DNA from: a virus
Direction: 5' to 3' (one strand)
DNA: 20,790 nt
IMG/VR virus record: IMGVR_UViG_3300048927_000514
Location: 1 to 20,790 of that record
Part shown: positions 7,854 to 15,204 of the stretch, piece by piece
How positions within the stretch are numbered: the stretch's first letter is position 1
How the letters are laid out: each line of letters starts with the position of its first letter
The notes under the pieces: generated by a model
Databases searched by the model: none
What the model was told of the DNA's origin: nothing
The model's input: the letters and a program-made list of their open reading frames with translations, nothing else
Translations under genes and position numbers: made by a program

Positions 7854-8281
7854 TTAACGTCATAATTGCGCTCATTACGTTACTAATCGCAATGTCAGCA
7901 GCAGCTCCGTCAGAAATGGTTCCGCTGGAGCCCGAATGGGAGGTGTACGAGGCTACGGCATACACGGCCAAGTGCGCCGGCTGCTCCGGAATCACGAAAA
8001 CGGGTATCAACGTCCGGCAGTCGATCGTTGACGATAAGGGCCGCCGGATTATAGCGGTCGATCCCGAAGTGATTCCGCTAGGCTCGACGTTAGAGATTCG
8101 AATAGGCAACAACCTTGATAAGCCCGTGATTTCCATCGAAGGCGTGGCGGCTGACATCGGCGGTGCGATTAAGGGACGCAAAATCGACGTATTAATGGCG
8201 AGTTACGACGAGGCAATCGAGTTTGGGCGGCAGGACGTAGAGGTGCGGATATTGGGCGAGGCGGTAACGTTTGAAAAATAA
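7850..8281 (+). CDS. Secreted 3D-domain protein (SPbeta YorM-like)
   Basis: The 3D domain is clear: YEATAYTAKCAGCSGITKTG, then AVDPEVIPLGSTLEI, then GVAADIGGAIKGRKIDV with the three aspartates typical of this MltA/Rpf-related fold, which acts on or binds peptidoglycan. The first in-frame ATG (7892) falls in the middle of a hydrophobic stretch. Reading upstream gives VNVIIALITLLIAMSAAAPS, a complete signal peptide with an AAA/AP cleavage region. That stretch starts at ATA 7850 or GTT 7853, five to eight bases after AAGGTGG (7839-7845); no standard start is available. The mature protein would be exported and may help in lysis or cell-wall turnover. Family confident, start inferred. Confidence 0.8.
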   Translation: MVNVIIALITLLIAMSAAAPSEMVPLEPEWEVYEATAYTAKCAGCSGITKTGINVRQSIVDDKGRRIIAVDPEVIPLGSTLEIRIGNNLDKPVISIEGVAADIGGAIKGRKIDVLMASYDEAIEFGRQDVEVRILGEAVTFEK

Positions 8282-8303
8282 TATTCAATTGGAGGAATGA
8301 CGA

Positions 8304-9821
8304 ATGGTAAACGGAACAGAACAGGCGGTAACGGTATTAAAGGACGAAGTCCTCGGAATTGAGCGTGAGTATGTCGAGGTTAAGCGGGCAGCAGCGGTGG
8401 GCGAGCGGATTAAGATCGTTAGCGTAACAGAGTGGGATCAATACGATAAGGGCGATGTTTTTATGGTTGACCGCATAGATAATGACGAAGGGTTTGTGGG
8501 GTTCGTCGAATCCGATGCTGCTGCCAGTGTCAGAAATCCGGAAGGGTATATTACTCCGCCTGAGTACGTTGTCCTTGAACCGTCGGATATTGTCCGGATT
8601 AATGGCAATAGGTATTGTCTGCTTGACCGGGAAGCAGCGGAAGGCGACCTCGTAATTGTTACGAAGGTTAGCGCGGGTTACGCTTTCTTTACGGTAGGCG
8701 ATATCGGAAGGGTGATTGACAATAAGTACGGAGGCGTGCACGTCAATTTTAACGGACAAGGTAACAGTCGCGTGTACGAATATGGGGAATGGCACGTAGG
8801 GATGTTGAACGGGAATAGCGCTTGTGCTGTACTCGAACCGGTAGCTCCGGCCAACACGCTAACTCCGCCGGCCGCTGAATCCGATATCGCGCTGCTTCAG
8901 CGTCAAGTCGGCGATATCCTGGCGAGAGTAACGAAGCTCGAACTCGACGTAAAAGTTGCACGGGAAGATATTGCACTGGTCGAAGAAGGCGTTACGGCGG
9001 ATATTGAACGGTTAAAGCCGAAACCTGCTCCGGATAGTCGCGACAAAATCGTAGCCCGTGCGAAGGCTGACGTTGAGAAGCTTTCTACCGCACGTACCCG
9101 CAACGTTCCGGTAAATGGTTCGGCCACGAAAGCGGTGTTTAACCTGGGCCCCGGCCAAGACTACGTAGATTTTGTGGTGGACCGCGTTAAACGTACCGTT
9201 GTCGCGCTCTTGCGAACAGCTAGAGGGAATACCGTATGGGCGCGCGGCATCGCAAAAGCGGCCCCCGGCGATTGCTTCAACGTTCATATCGGCAAAGCGA
9301 TTGCACTCCGTCGAGCGCTGGCGCTACCGATCCAAGCCGATTACGTTAATGCACCGCAGCCGACGGAGCCGCGCGTTGGTGATGTCGTAACGAGCAACGA
9401 CGAGGCGCACGCAACCGCAACTGCCTCATACGTACCTATTGCGACAACAACGCTAATTAAACGCGCTCCCGAGTGCGACAACCGCTTCATACACGGAGTT
9501 GAGTGCGGCTTAGCGTGGCGTCACACGCATGATTCCGGGTGGATCGGCGATAAGCAATTCCGCATTATTGACGATAGCCGGGACGGTGCCGAAGCGGAGG
9601 TCTCGCCGAAATCTACCGGATTCAAGCCGGGCGACCGCGTACGGATAACGGGGAACAACGGTGTCAACGGGAACGGAGGGGGTACCGTCTGTCACGGCTA
9701 CAAAAAAGGAGACATAGGTGTCGTTAAAGCAGTCTCGTCATCCGGCAACTACGAGGTTCATAGTGAAGAACGCGCGTATTATTACCAGTACGTAAGCCCG
9801 CAGAACGTGGAGGCTGCGTAA
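8304..9821 (+). CDS. Multi-module SH3-like protein, 505 aa
   Basis: ATG 8304 follows TTGGAGGAATGA. Three beta-barrel (SH3/KOW-like) modules can be seen: residues about 29-75 (VGERIKIVSVTEWDQYDKGD), about 110-165 (AEGDLVIVTKVSAGYAFFTV plus GDIGRVID), and a C-terminal one from about 435 (FKPGDRVRITGNNG, then HGYKKGDIGVV). A coiled coil (about 195-240, LQRQVGDILARVTKLELDV) follows the second. A central segment (ARGIAKAAPGDCFNVHIGKA) looks like a conserved phage domain of unknown role. Cys and His residues near 400 (ECDNRFIHGVECGLAWRHTH) could bind metal. It shares its layout with the 7239 gene. It may be structural or nucleic-acid binding; neither is shown. Confidence 0.68.
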   Translation: MVNGTEQAVTVLKDEVLGIEREYVEVKRAAAVGERIKIVSVTEWDQYDKGDVFMVDRIDNDEGFVGFVESDAAASVRNPEGYITPPEYVVLEPSDIVRINGNRYCLLDREAAEGDLVIVTKVSAGYAFFTVGDIGRVIDNKYGGVHVNFNGQGNSRVYEYGEWHVGMLNGNSACAVLEPVAPANTLTPPAAESDIALLQRQVGDILARVTKLELDVKVAREDIALVEEGVTADIERLKPKPAPDSRDKIVARAKADVEKLSTARTRNVPVNGSATKAVFNLGPGQDYVDFVVDRVKRTVVALLRTARGNTVWARGIAKAAPGDCFNVHIGKAIALRRALALPIQADYVNAPQPTEPRVGDVVTSNDEAHATATASYVPIATTTLIKRAPECDNRFIHGVECGLAWRHTHDSGWIGDKQFRIIDDSRDGAEAEVSPKSTGFKPGDRVRITGNNGVNGNGGGTVCHGYKKGDIGVVKAVSSSGNYEVHSEERAYYYQYVSPQNVEAA

Positions 9822-10429
9822 TGACCGATCTCCCCAACATCGCCATAACCGGTCATCTCCGTAGTGGAAAAGACGAAATAGGCAATCGTCTTTCCCAACG
9901 TTACGGCTACGTACGATTCGCGTTTGGCGACGGAATCAAGGACGTATGTCGACGGCTATACCCAGACCAGTTTACGGACGCGGCCGGCAACGACGTAAAG
10001 CCCCGCAGCCTTCTTCAGGGCGTGGGGCAGGCGCTCCGGCAATTCGATCCGGACGTATGGGTACGACAATGCTTCGATAAAATTGCGGATCACAGCGCAT
10101 ACTCGCCCGGAGGTTATTACGGCGATACCGCACCTCGTCCCGTAGTAATCACCGACCTTCGCCAGCCGAACGAGTTTGAGCGTTGTAAACGTGAAGGCTT
10201 CGTCATCATTCGCGTAAAGGCTCCGTCGGCTCTCCGTATTCACCGAGCGGCGTCCGGCGGGGATACGTTTAAGCTCGCCGACCTGACGCACGAAACGGAA
10301 TTGCACGTTGACGGATTCGCGGCCGATTACGAAATCGTGAACGACGGAACGCTGGACGAGTTACATGCGAAGATTGACGAGATTATGACGGAGTTAACGA
10401 ATAGGCAACAGCACTTCGGCCCTCGTTAA
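9821..10429 (+). CDS. Deoxynucleoside monophosphate kinase
   Basis: The start ATG 9821 overlaps the upstream TAA. The P-loop is IAITGHLRSGKDEIG (residues 7-21), of the G-x4-GKD form typical of phage dNMP kinases. It is followed by FAFGDGIKDVCRRLYPD, GVGQALRQFDPDVWVRQCFD and the DxRxPNE motif VVITDLRQPNEFERCKREGF, all features of the T4 gp1/AAA-type dNMP kinase family. The enzyme phosphorylates dNMPs to dNDPs, linking ThyX and NrdEF products to dNTPs. It ends this operon. The next gene converges from the minus strand only three bases on, and no clear terminator hairpin lies between. Confidence 0.88.
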   Translation: MTDLPNIAITGHLRSGKDEIGNRLSQRYGYVRFAFGDGIKDVCRRLYPDQFTDAAGNDVKPRSLLQGVGQALRQFDPDVWVRQCFDKIADHSAYSPGGYYGDTAPRPVVITDLRQPNEFERCKREGFVIIRVKAPSALRIHRAASGGDTFKLADLTHETELHVDGFAADYEIVNDGTLDELHAKIDEIMTELTNRQQHFGPR

Positions 10430-10432
10430 CTC

Positions 10433-10765
10433 CTACGTAGTCTCAGCCACGAATACGAGCCAGCCGTCTTGTTCCGCCGCAAATACGTACTTGCCCGGCC
10501 GCGCTTCGAGCTTTGCACGGTTATAGAAACGGCTGGCCGAGATATACCCGCGCTTATCCACGTTAGCAGCCGTTGGGTCCGCTGCATTCGCGGCCTGGCG
10601 GACGGCTATCGCGCGTTTCGTAGCGTCAAAGCCGAGCGCGACCCGGTTTCCCGCGTCAAGTCCGTACATTTTTACGATATCAGCCGAGAGCCGAAGCCGC
10701 TTCTGCGCGTCCGTGGCGATGTAAAGCGAAACTAACGGTATTTTTTCGATATTAAATTGATTCAC
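10433..10765 (-). CDS. Unknown protein, possibly AbrB-like regulator, 110 aa
   Basis: This minus-strand gene starts at GTG 10765, with GGGGGAT a few bases upstream. The first half contains RLRLSADIVKMYGLDAGNRV followed by ALGFDATKRAIAV. The pattern resembles the strand-turn-strand of AbrB/SpoVT swapped-hairpin DNA-binding domains (R-x-x-hydrophobic, then LGL-x-G-x-x-V). The second half is YISASRFYNRAKLEARPGKY with aromatic strands. It is transcribed away from the methyltransferase operon, with an extended -10 box in between, so it may regulate one or both. The family is only a suggestion. Confidence 0.6.
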   Translation of the reverse strand: MNQFNIEKIPLVSLYIATDAQKRLRLSADIVKMYGLDAGNRVALGFDATKRAIAVRQAANAADPTAANVDKRGYISASRFYNRAKLEARPGKYVFAAEQDGWLVFVAETT

Positions 10766-10819
10766 CGTAATCCCCCGATCATGGACGGATTCTCAACGGA
10801 ACCCGTCGATTTTGAAACG

Positions 10820-10828
10820 ATTATATCA
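10820..10828 (-). promoter_or_regulatory. Extended -10 promoter for the 110-aa minus gene
   Basis: On the minus strand the sequence reads TGATATAAT, which is a TGnTATAAT extended -10 element. No good -35 box is visible upstream of it, as is common for extended -10 promoters. Transcription would start around 10813 and give a leader of about 45 bases before GTG 10765. The same bases lie in the control region of the plus-strand methyltransferase operon, for which I see no matching promoter. Confidence 0.5.
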
Positions 10829-10847
10829 CGAAAGGACGGCGGTAGCT

Positions 10848-10910
10848 ATTAAGCAATACAACGTAACACCGGCGCGGCTGGCTGCTATTGACGCAAAGGA
10901 GGCGGCTTAG
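10848..10910 (+). CDS. Possible 20-codon leader peptide, non-ATG start
   Basis: An open frame from ATT 10848 to TAG 10908-10910 encodes (M)KQYNVTPARLAAIDAKEAA. AAAGGA (10831-10836) lies 11 bases upstream. It ends a few bases before the GTG start of the methyltransferase gene, and its last codons contain that gene's AAAGGAGG, so it might couple translation. An upstream in-frame TTG (10812) gives a 32-codon version without a clear SD. It is listed because the ATT start would match others in this window, but it may be chance. Confidence 0.22.
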   Translation: MKQYNVTPARLAAIDAKEAA

Positions 10911-10912
10911 TA

Positions 10913-12460
10913 GTGATATACACGGATAACAAGGACTTTTACCCGACGCCGCGCGAACTATTCAATAATTTAACGGAGGGCTCCCGCCTCTACGGCCGCA
11001 TACTAGAGCCATCAGCGGGTAAAGGCGACATTATCCAGCACATTCGAAATAGATACAGGCACGCGGAAATGCGGATTGACGCTATTGAGAATGACCCCCG
11101 GCTCGTAGACATATTAGTAGGCGCTGGCATATCGGTAGTTTGGGACGATTTTTTAACGTACGAGACGTACAAAGAGTACGATTTTATCGTTATGAATCCT
11201 CCGTTCTCAAATGGCGTTGACCACGTATTGAAGGCGCTGGAAATTGCAGAAAATCAGCTCTCGTATTGTGAGATTTTTGCGATAGTGAATAGGGAGACGA
11301 TTGATAACGCATTTTCGACGAAGCGGCAGGAATTACTCCGAAAGTTAGAGTTATATAACGCTGAAATACGTTATGTAGACGGGGCGTTTTCTGATTCGGA
11401 ACGAAAAACGGACGTAGAAGTGGCGTTAATTCACGTCAAAATCCCGAAGGATGGTGGCGGGAAATCCATTTACGACAAGATTCCGTTTTTCGCCGCGCAG
11501 GAGCCGTCGGCAGCCCTGACGGAGCTTGGAACAGCGCTGTCTACGCACGTCAAACCGTCGGAGCTGACAGAACGGCTGCGGGATATCGAGCGGCTAGTTG
11601 TCGAGTACGAGACGGCGGTAACTTTGGTAAGGGACGCGCACCGTACATCAGTCGCTAAGCAATCGTTTCTGCGTTATGTTTCTACCGTAAACGGTGGGCG
11701 GTCAAACTCGCTTGCCTATGTTGTTGAGACGCGCAAAGCGGTTGACTCCGGTGACTTGCGAGACGAACTCGATAAACTGCGGAGCGAGTATTGGAAGCTG
11801 ATTCTCGGCACTGATGATTTCCGCAAAATGCTGACGAACGACGCCGTGGAGAAGCTGAACCGGAGACTAGAGTCGGTGGGCGAGATGGAAATCAACCTTA
11901 CAAACATTCGTACATTGCTAATGGCGTTGGGCGCAAACCGGCGGGATATCCTTATCGATAGCATTGTGTCTATTTTCCAGCGTATTACAGATCGCCATAT
12001 GACGAGTTATTCCAGTAACGTCCATTACTACAATGGCTGGAAAACAAACAGCTCATACAAAATCAACAAAAAGATCGTAATCCCTATTAAGTATTCAGCG
12101 TTTGACCGGTGGGATTTTAACGAGGATTATTTGCGAATTAATTACGCGGTGCGCTCGTGGGTAGACGACATTATAAAAGCACTACAACTCATAGACCCGG
12201 AGGTTAGCAGTAATTTCACTTCAGTCAGCCAGGCGGAATTCGCAAACGACACGCTCAGATTCAAAATGTTCGCTAAGGGGACGATTCACGTCTGGTTCAA
12301 GGACGAACGCTTGCTTTCTCGTCTCAACTATATCTGCGGTAGTCATTTCGGGTGGATTCCGTCGGAAGGCGAGCAGAAGGAGAGCGCTGAGGCCCGCGAA
12401 TGGGTGGCGCGCGAGTTCGGCGATTTAGGCGAAGTTAGACTACTGAAGGAGGCGGCTTAA
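10913..12460 (+). CDS. SAM-dependent DNA methyltransferase with DUF4942-like tail
   Basis: GTG 10913 follows AAAGGAGG (10895-10902) at ten bases. Residues 8-40 (FYPTPRELFNNL, then ILEPSAGKGDI) hold the SAM-binding loop, and VMNPPFSNG (about 93-101) is the catalytic (N/D)PP(Y/F) motif of N6-adenine methyltransferases. The rest, about 300 residues, is helical (KLRSEYWKLILG, INLTNIRTLLMALGANRRDI) with a C-terminal aromatic part (TIHVWFKDERLLSRLNYICG), resembling the DUF4942 region often fused to such domains in phages. No restriction gene is present, so it probably modifies phage DNA as an anti-restriction measure or regulates packaging. Target sequence unknown. Confidence 0.85.
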   Translation: MIYTDNKDFYPTPRELFNNLTEGSRLYGRILEPSAGKGDIIQHIRNRYRHAEMRIDAIENDPRLVDILVGAGISVVWDDFLTYETYKEYDFIVMNPPFSNGVDHVLKALEIAENQLSYCEIFAIVNRETIDNAFSTKRQELLRKLELYNAEIRYVDGAFSDSERKTDVEVALIHVKIPKDGGGKSIYDKIPFFAAQEPSAALTELGTALSTHVKPSELTERLRDIERLVVEYETAVTLVRDAHRTSVAKQSFLRYVSTVNGGRSNSLAYVVETRKAVDSGDLRDELDKLRSEYWKLILGTDDFRKMLTNDAVEKLNRRLESVGEMEINLTNIRTLLMALGANRRDILIDSIVSIFQRITDRHMTSYSSNVHYYNGWKTNSSYKINKKIVIPIKYSAFDRWDFNEDYLRINYAVRSWVDDIIKALQLIDPEVSSNFTSVSQAEFANDTLRFKMFAKGTIHVWFKDERLLSRLNYICGSHFGWIPSEGEQKESAEAREWVAREFGDLGEVRLLKEAA

Positions 12461-12805
12461 TTGAAATTAACGAAATTTCCCGTAACCAGCCCGTCCGGTA
12501 ACGATTATCGCGTGACGATTACGCTGGGCCATAGCGTTTGGCACCACAGTAAATACCTCGTTTCCGTATACGTAAAACGTGAGGGCTTTTTAGCCATACT
12601 CTCTCCGTTTAAGTCAGTAGGCGAGTATAAGCACCGTTTTGACGACGGTATTCCTGATTACATTGCGGTCGCCTCTGATGTAATCCGTTATCACGAAGAA
12701 CAAGTCGCGGAAGAAATGGCGAAGACTGAGGCGGAGAAAGCCTTTGCGGTATGGGACGGAGTTATCACGAAAACAAACGAGGAGGGCGCGAATGGGTCAC
12801 GTTAA
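12461..12805 (+). CDS. Unknown protein, 114 aa
   Basis: TTG 12461 directly follows the methyltransferase stop and is eight bases after GAAGGAGG (12445-12452). The protein starts with strands (MKLTKFPVTSPSGNDYRVTI, then KYLVSVYVKREGFLAILSPF) and ends in a glutamate-rich helix (YHEEQVAEEMAKTEAEKAFA). It looks like a small single-domain protein. It overlaps the next gene by 14 bases. I do not recognise it. Confidence 0.58.
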   Translation: MKLTKFPVTSPSGNDYRVTITLGHSVWHHSKYLVSVYVKREGFLAILSPFKSVGEYKHRFDDGIPDYIAVASDVIRYHEEQVAEEMAKTEAEKAFAVWDGVITKTNEEGANGSR

Positions 12806-13211
12806 AATCGACACGGAAAAGCAGTCCCGTAAATATTCGGAAACTTACTCGTTGTCCACGGCGGCCGGTGTTAAACGGCTGCTCCGTGACCGGCACCGGA
12901 TAGCGGCGCGGCGTTTTAAGGGTGACGTGGCGGCCTCCGACATTCTTATCGACCTACACTCCGCTATTAATTCGGCTGGCCTAACGGATCGGCAGACGGA
13001 GGCGGTCGCGTGGGTTTACGGGGCAGACGTAACGCAGGCGAAGGCGGCCGAGATTATGGGGATTACGCGAGAAGGCGTTAAAGCACACCTTGAGGACGCT
13101 ATATCAAAAATTTCCGTAGTCTACGAACGCTGGGAATACGAAGAAGTCACGGTAGAACTGGAAGGAGACGCAGCAGATGAAGAAACAGACACTAGCGGCA
13201 ATCGTGACTGA
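12792..13211 (+). CDS. Sigma-70 region 4-like HTH protein, 139 aa
   Basis: ATG 12792 follows GAGGAGGGCGCGA. A basic N-terminal half (VKRLLRDRHRIAARRFKGD) precedes a clear sigma-region-4-type helix-turn-helix: GLTDRQTEAVAWVYGADVTQ, then AKAAEIMGITREGVKAHLED. An acidic tail follows (VTVELEGDAADEETD). Phage proteins of this form act as late-gene activators or sigma-like factors. No sigma region 2 is present, so it could not act alone as a full sigma factor. It overlaps the following gene by 35 bases. Confidence 0.72.
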   Translation: MGHVKIDTEKQSRKYSETYSLSTAAGVKRLLRDRHRIAARRFKGDVAASDILIDLHSAINSAGLTDRQTEAVAWVYGADVTQAKAAEIMGITREGVKAHLEDAISKISVVYERWEYEEVTVELEGDAADEETDTSGNRD

Positions 13212-13734
13212 AATTGAACAAAATGTAAAGGAACGTAAACAAGACGCTGGGCTTAGGTTTCATTACGCCGGAGCCTCGTACGACCTCGCCGACCGGGCGG
13301 AGCGAATGGCGGCGATACAACGCGTGACTGACGATTACGTAAACAGCCCCGATCCGGAATTACTCGAAAGGCTGACGGACGCTATACTTGACGAAGAGTT
13401 GACGGACACGCATCCGGATAAGGTTACGAATACGGAGTACCCGTTCATGTCGGAATGGCAGCTTGATTTGCGCCGCGACCGCGAAACCGGGCTGAAAGCG
13501 GCCGAGGAAACGGGTGCCGACGGTCGAAATCACCGGAAACCAACGCGACGCCGCCGGACGAATTACGAGAACTGGCGCGTAGATAGGGACGCTAAGGGTC
13601 GGAATAGGGCGCGCCAGGAGCAGTATAAGCGGGATACAGCGGCCGGGCCAGTTGTGCGGGAGGCTACGGAACCTTTCGTCAACGCGCGAAGTCAAACGGC
13701 CCGCTGGCGGGATACGTTGAGTCTCGTTCAATAA
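13177..13734 (+). CDS. Basic unknown protein, 185 aa
   Basis: ATG 13177 follows GAAGGAGA at nine to ten bases and lies inside the preceding HTH gene. The N-terminal two thirds are helical and charged (LAAIVTEIEQNVKERKQDAG; PELLERLTDAILDEELTD). Then comes a strongly basic stretch (HRKPTRRRRTNYENWRVDRD; GRNRARQEQYKRDT), which suggests nucleic acid binding. It is the last gene before the inverted repeat at 13747. No family is recognised. Confidence 0.58.
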   Translation: MKKQTLAAIVTEIEQNVKERKQDAGLRFHYAGASYDLADRAERMAAIQRVTDDYVNSPDPELLERLTDAILDEELTDTHPDKVTNTEYPFMSEWQLDLRRDRETGLKAAEETGADGRNHRKPTRRRRTNYENWRVDRDAKGRNRARQEQYKRDTAAGPVVREATEPFVNARSQTARWRDTLSLVQ

Positions 13735-13746
13735 TTCCAATAACTA

Positions 13747-13792
13747 CCGCCTCATTACGATTGGGCCGCGCGCTATAATCGTAGTGAGGTGG
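13747..13792 (+). promoter_or_regulatory. Inverted repeat with TATAAT that can mask the ligase RBS
   Basis: The left arm 13747-13762 (CCGCCTCATTACGATT) pairs with the right arm 13777-13792 (AATCGTAGTGAGGTGG) over 16 positions in RNA, with two G-U pairs and no mismatch; the loop is 14 bases. The right arm contains GAGGTGG, the SD of the ligase ATG at 13798. TATAAT (13774-13779) sits at the loop/right-arm border. A transcript arriving from the operon to the left would fold and hide the SD; one starting just after the TATAAT would lack the left arm. The -35 region is poor, so the promoter may need an activator. Confidence 0.6.
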
Positions 13793-13797
13793 TTTTT

Positions 13798-14646
13798 ATG
13801 TTCGTTGAACCGATGTTACTCGGAAAACGTGAAGAACCGTTTGACGACAGCCGTTTCGTTTTTCAACCGAAAATAGACGGCCATCGCCTTATATTATCGC
13901 GGACAGCCGGGGTAGCTCGTTTGTATACGCGACACAATAACGACGTAACACGGCAATACCCGGAATTGCATAGCGTTCCAATTGCTGGCGGGGTCGACGT
14001 CGTTTTGGACGGCGAGGTTGCGCGGCTCGATGATACGGGATGGGTCGATTTTGAGGCGGTTATGGAGCGGTTTCGGCTCGCAAAGCAGGCGCGAATTAAT
14101 GCGGCAGCTCTCGCTAAGCCCGTACATTATTACGTATTTGACGTGCTACGGTACGCGGGCGAGGACGTTCGAGGTTGGCCGCTAACGGAAAGGCTTGCGT
14201 TGCTAAATCGGATTATTACGCTGAACCCATATTACTCGGTCGTGCTGACGCTGCCCGGCGCGGGCAAAGCGCTGTTTGAGACGATTAAGGCGCATCGCTT
14301 GGAAGGTATCGTAGCTAAACGGAGCGATAGTTTGTACGTTGGCCGGCGGTCCGATAATTGGCTGAAAATTATTAACTACGAATACGCCGACGTTACGATC
14401 GCGGGCTGGCGTAAAGGGGATTTTGGCTGGCTCGCGAATATAGACGGACGGTCAGCGGGCATAATCGAATTAGCTGTTCCGGCGGCGCACCGAAAGGCGT
14501 TTTATAACATTGCCCGTCCGCTGGTAACGGGTGAGGATCGAGATTACGTTTACGTGGAGCCACGCATAAAGGCGCGCGTAAGGTTCCGTAATTTTTATAA
14601 AAGCGGAATGTTGCGGACGCCAGAATTCGTCAGCTTCGTGATCTAA
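13798..14646 (+). CDS. ATP-dependent DNA ligase (catalytic core only)
   Basis: The protein of 282 residues has the nucleotidyltransferase motifs in order. Motif I is FQPKIDGHR, with Lys25 as the adenylated residue. Motif Ia is YTRHNNDVT, motif III is LDGEVARLDD, motif IIIa is YYVFDVLRYAG, motif IV is LEGIVAKR and motif V is NWLKIIN. A short OB-fold follows (VTIAGWRKGDFGWLANI to IKARVRFRNF). There is no N-terminal DNA-binding domain, as in LigD-type ligases and the SPbeta YoqV protein. It seals nicks in phage replication or repair. ATG 13798 is preferred to GTG 13789, which overlaps the SD. Its stop overlaps the convergent minus gene by four bases. Confidence 0.93.
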   Translation: MFVEPMLLGKREEPFDDSRFVFQPKIDGHRLILSRTAGVARLYTRHNNDVTRQYPELHSVPIAGGVDVVLDGEVARLDDTGWVDFEAVMERFRLAKQARINAAALAKPVHYYVFDVLRYAGEDVRGWPLTERLALLNRIITLNPYYSVVLTLPGAGKALFETIKAHRLEGIVAKRSDSLYVGRRSDNWLKIINYEYADVTIAGWRKGDFGWLANIDGRSAGIIELAVPAAHRKAFYNIARPLVTGEDRDYVYVEPRIKARVRFRNFYKSGMLRTPEFVSFVI

Positions 14647-15128
14647 GTGGTTTTGCTCGGCTTGTTACGAAGTTGAGCGCCTATTTCGTCGACGTAATTT
14701 GTAAGTCGCGCTGAGATTTCGTTCCGCAGCGCTTCCCGTGCAATACCGAACCGTTCGTTATAACCGCGGCAAGTGTAGCGAAAATAAAGAATCCCGTCGC
14801 CGGCTTCTTCGTTCTGAACCTTAATGCTACGTTTTCGCAAGTCACGTTTTAGTGCGAACTGGTCATCGGATACACTGTTCATTAGAACTTCGAGGCAGCG
14901 CGTCAGTAGGCTCTTTAGCGGAAGCCGGGAAGCCTCAACATTATCAATACCGTTCTGTAACATCATAACAATGTACGGATACATGACGGCGTCCCGGATC
15001 ATCGTTAACTCGTCGATTGTCGGCCGGCCTGTCGTGGGGATTCCGGCCTTCTTCGCGTCGTATTGCTCCTGATGCTCCGTTAACAACATTTTTCCGGACC
15101 AGCGGTTATTATCGTCTAGTTTACTCAT
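14643..15128 (-). CDS. Unknown conserved-looking protein, 161 aa
   Basis: The start ATG at 15128 (minus) lies eight bases after GGAGGTG (15143-15137). An upstream extension of the frame runs through the inverted repeat and is not credible. The protein begins MSKLDDNNRWSGKMLLTEHQ and contains a helical centre (IRDAVMYPYIVMMLQNGIDN; LPLKSLLTRCLEVLMNSV). A basic segment follows (ALKRDLRKRSIKVQ), then a strand-rich end (GDGILYFRYTCRGYNERFG). It may bind DNA, but no known domain is evident. It converges on the ligase gene with overlapping stop codons. Its expression is probably limited to its own promoter (see the inverted repeat at 15126-15191). Confidence 0.65.
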   Translation of the reverse strand: MSKLDDNNRWSGKMLLTEHQEQYDAKKAGIPTTGRPTIDELTMIRDAVMYPYIVMMLQNGIDNVEASRLPLKSLLTRCLEVLMNSVSDDQFALKRDLRKRSIKVQNEEAGDGILYFRYTCRGYNERFGIAREALRNEISARLTNYVDEIGAQLRNKPSKTT

Positions 15129-15191
15129 AAAACGGGCACCTCCGTAATAAGAACGTATGTTCCTATTATACGTAGAGGTGCCCGTTTTATG
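15126..15191 (-). promoter_or_regulatory. 17-bp perfect inverted repeat enclosing a promoter and masking an RBS
   Basis: CATAAAACGGGCACCTC (15126-15142) is repeated as its exact reverse complement at 15175-15191. Read on the minus strand, the promoter-distal arm contains both GAGGTG of the SD and the ATG of the 161-aa gene. A minus-strand TATAAT (15170-15165), with TTGCAT (15194-15189) 18 bases upstream, would start transcription near 15158, inside the loop. Transcripts from that promoter lack one arm and leave the SD free. Read-through from the regulator gene (15205-15411) would form a 17-bp stem that hides SD and start codon. A weaker inner dyad (GAAC/GTTC, 15151-15162) may be an operator. 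Confidence 0.72.
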
Positions 15192-15204
15192 CAATAGGTA
15201 ACGT

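Noticed and set aside
8337-8795. Minus-strand open frame of 152 codons
   Set aside because: Antisense to the 505-aa protein, whose SD and domain pattern are clear; no SD on the minus strand.
12792-13211. Complete sigma factor
   Set aside because: Only a region-4-like HTH is present; no region 2 for -10 recognition or core binding.
13360-13740. Minus-strand open frame of 126 codons
   Set aside because: Antisense to the basic 185-aa gene; no SD, no recognisable domain.
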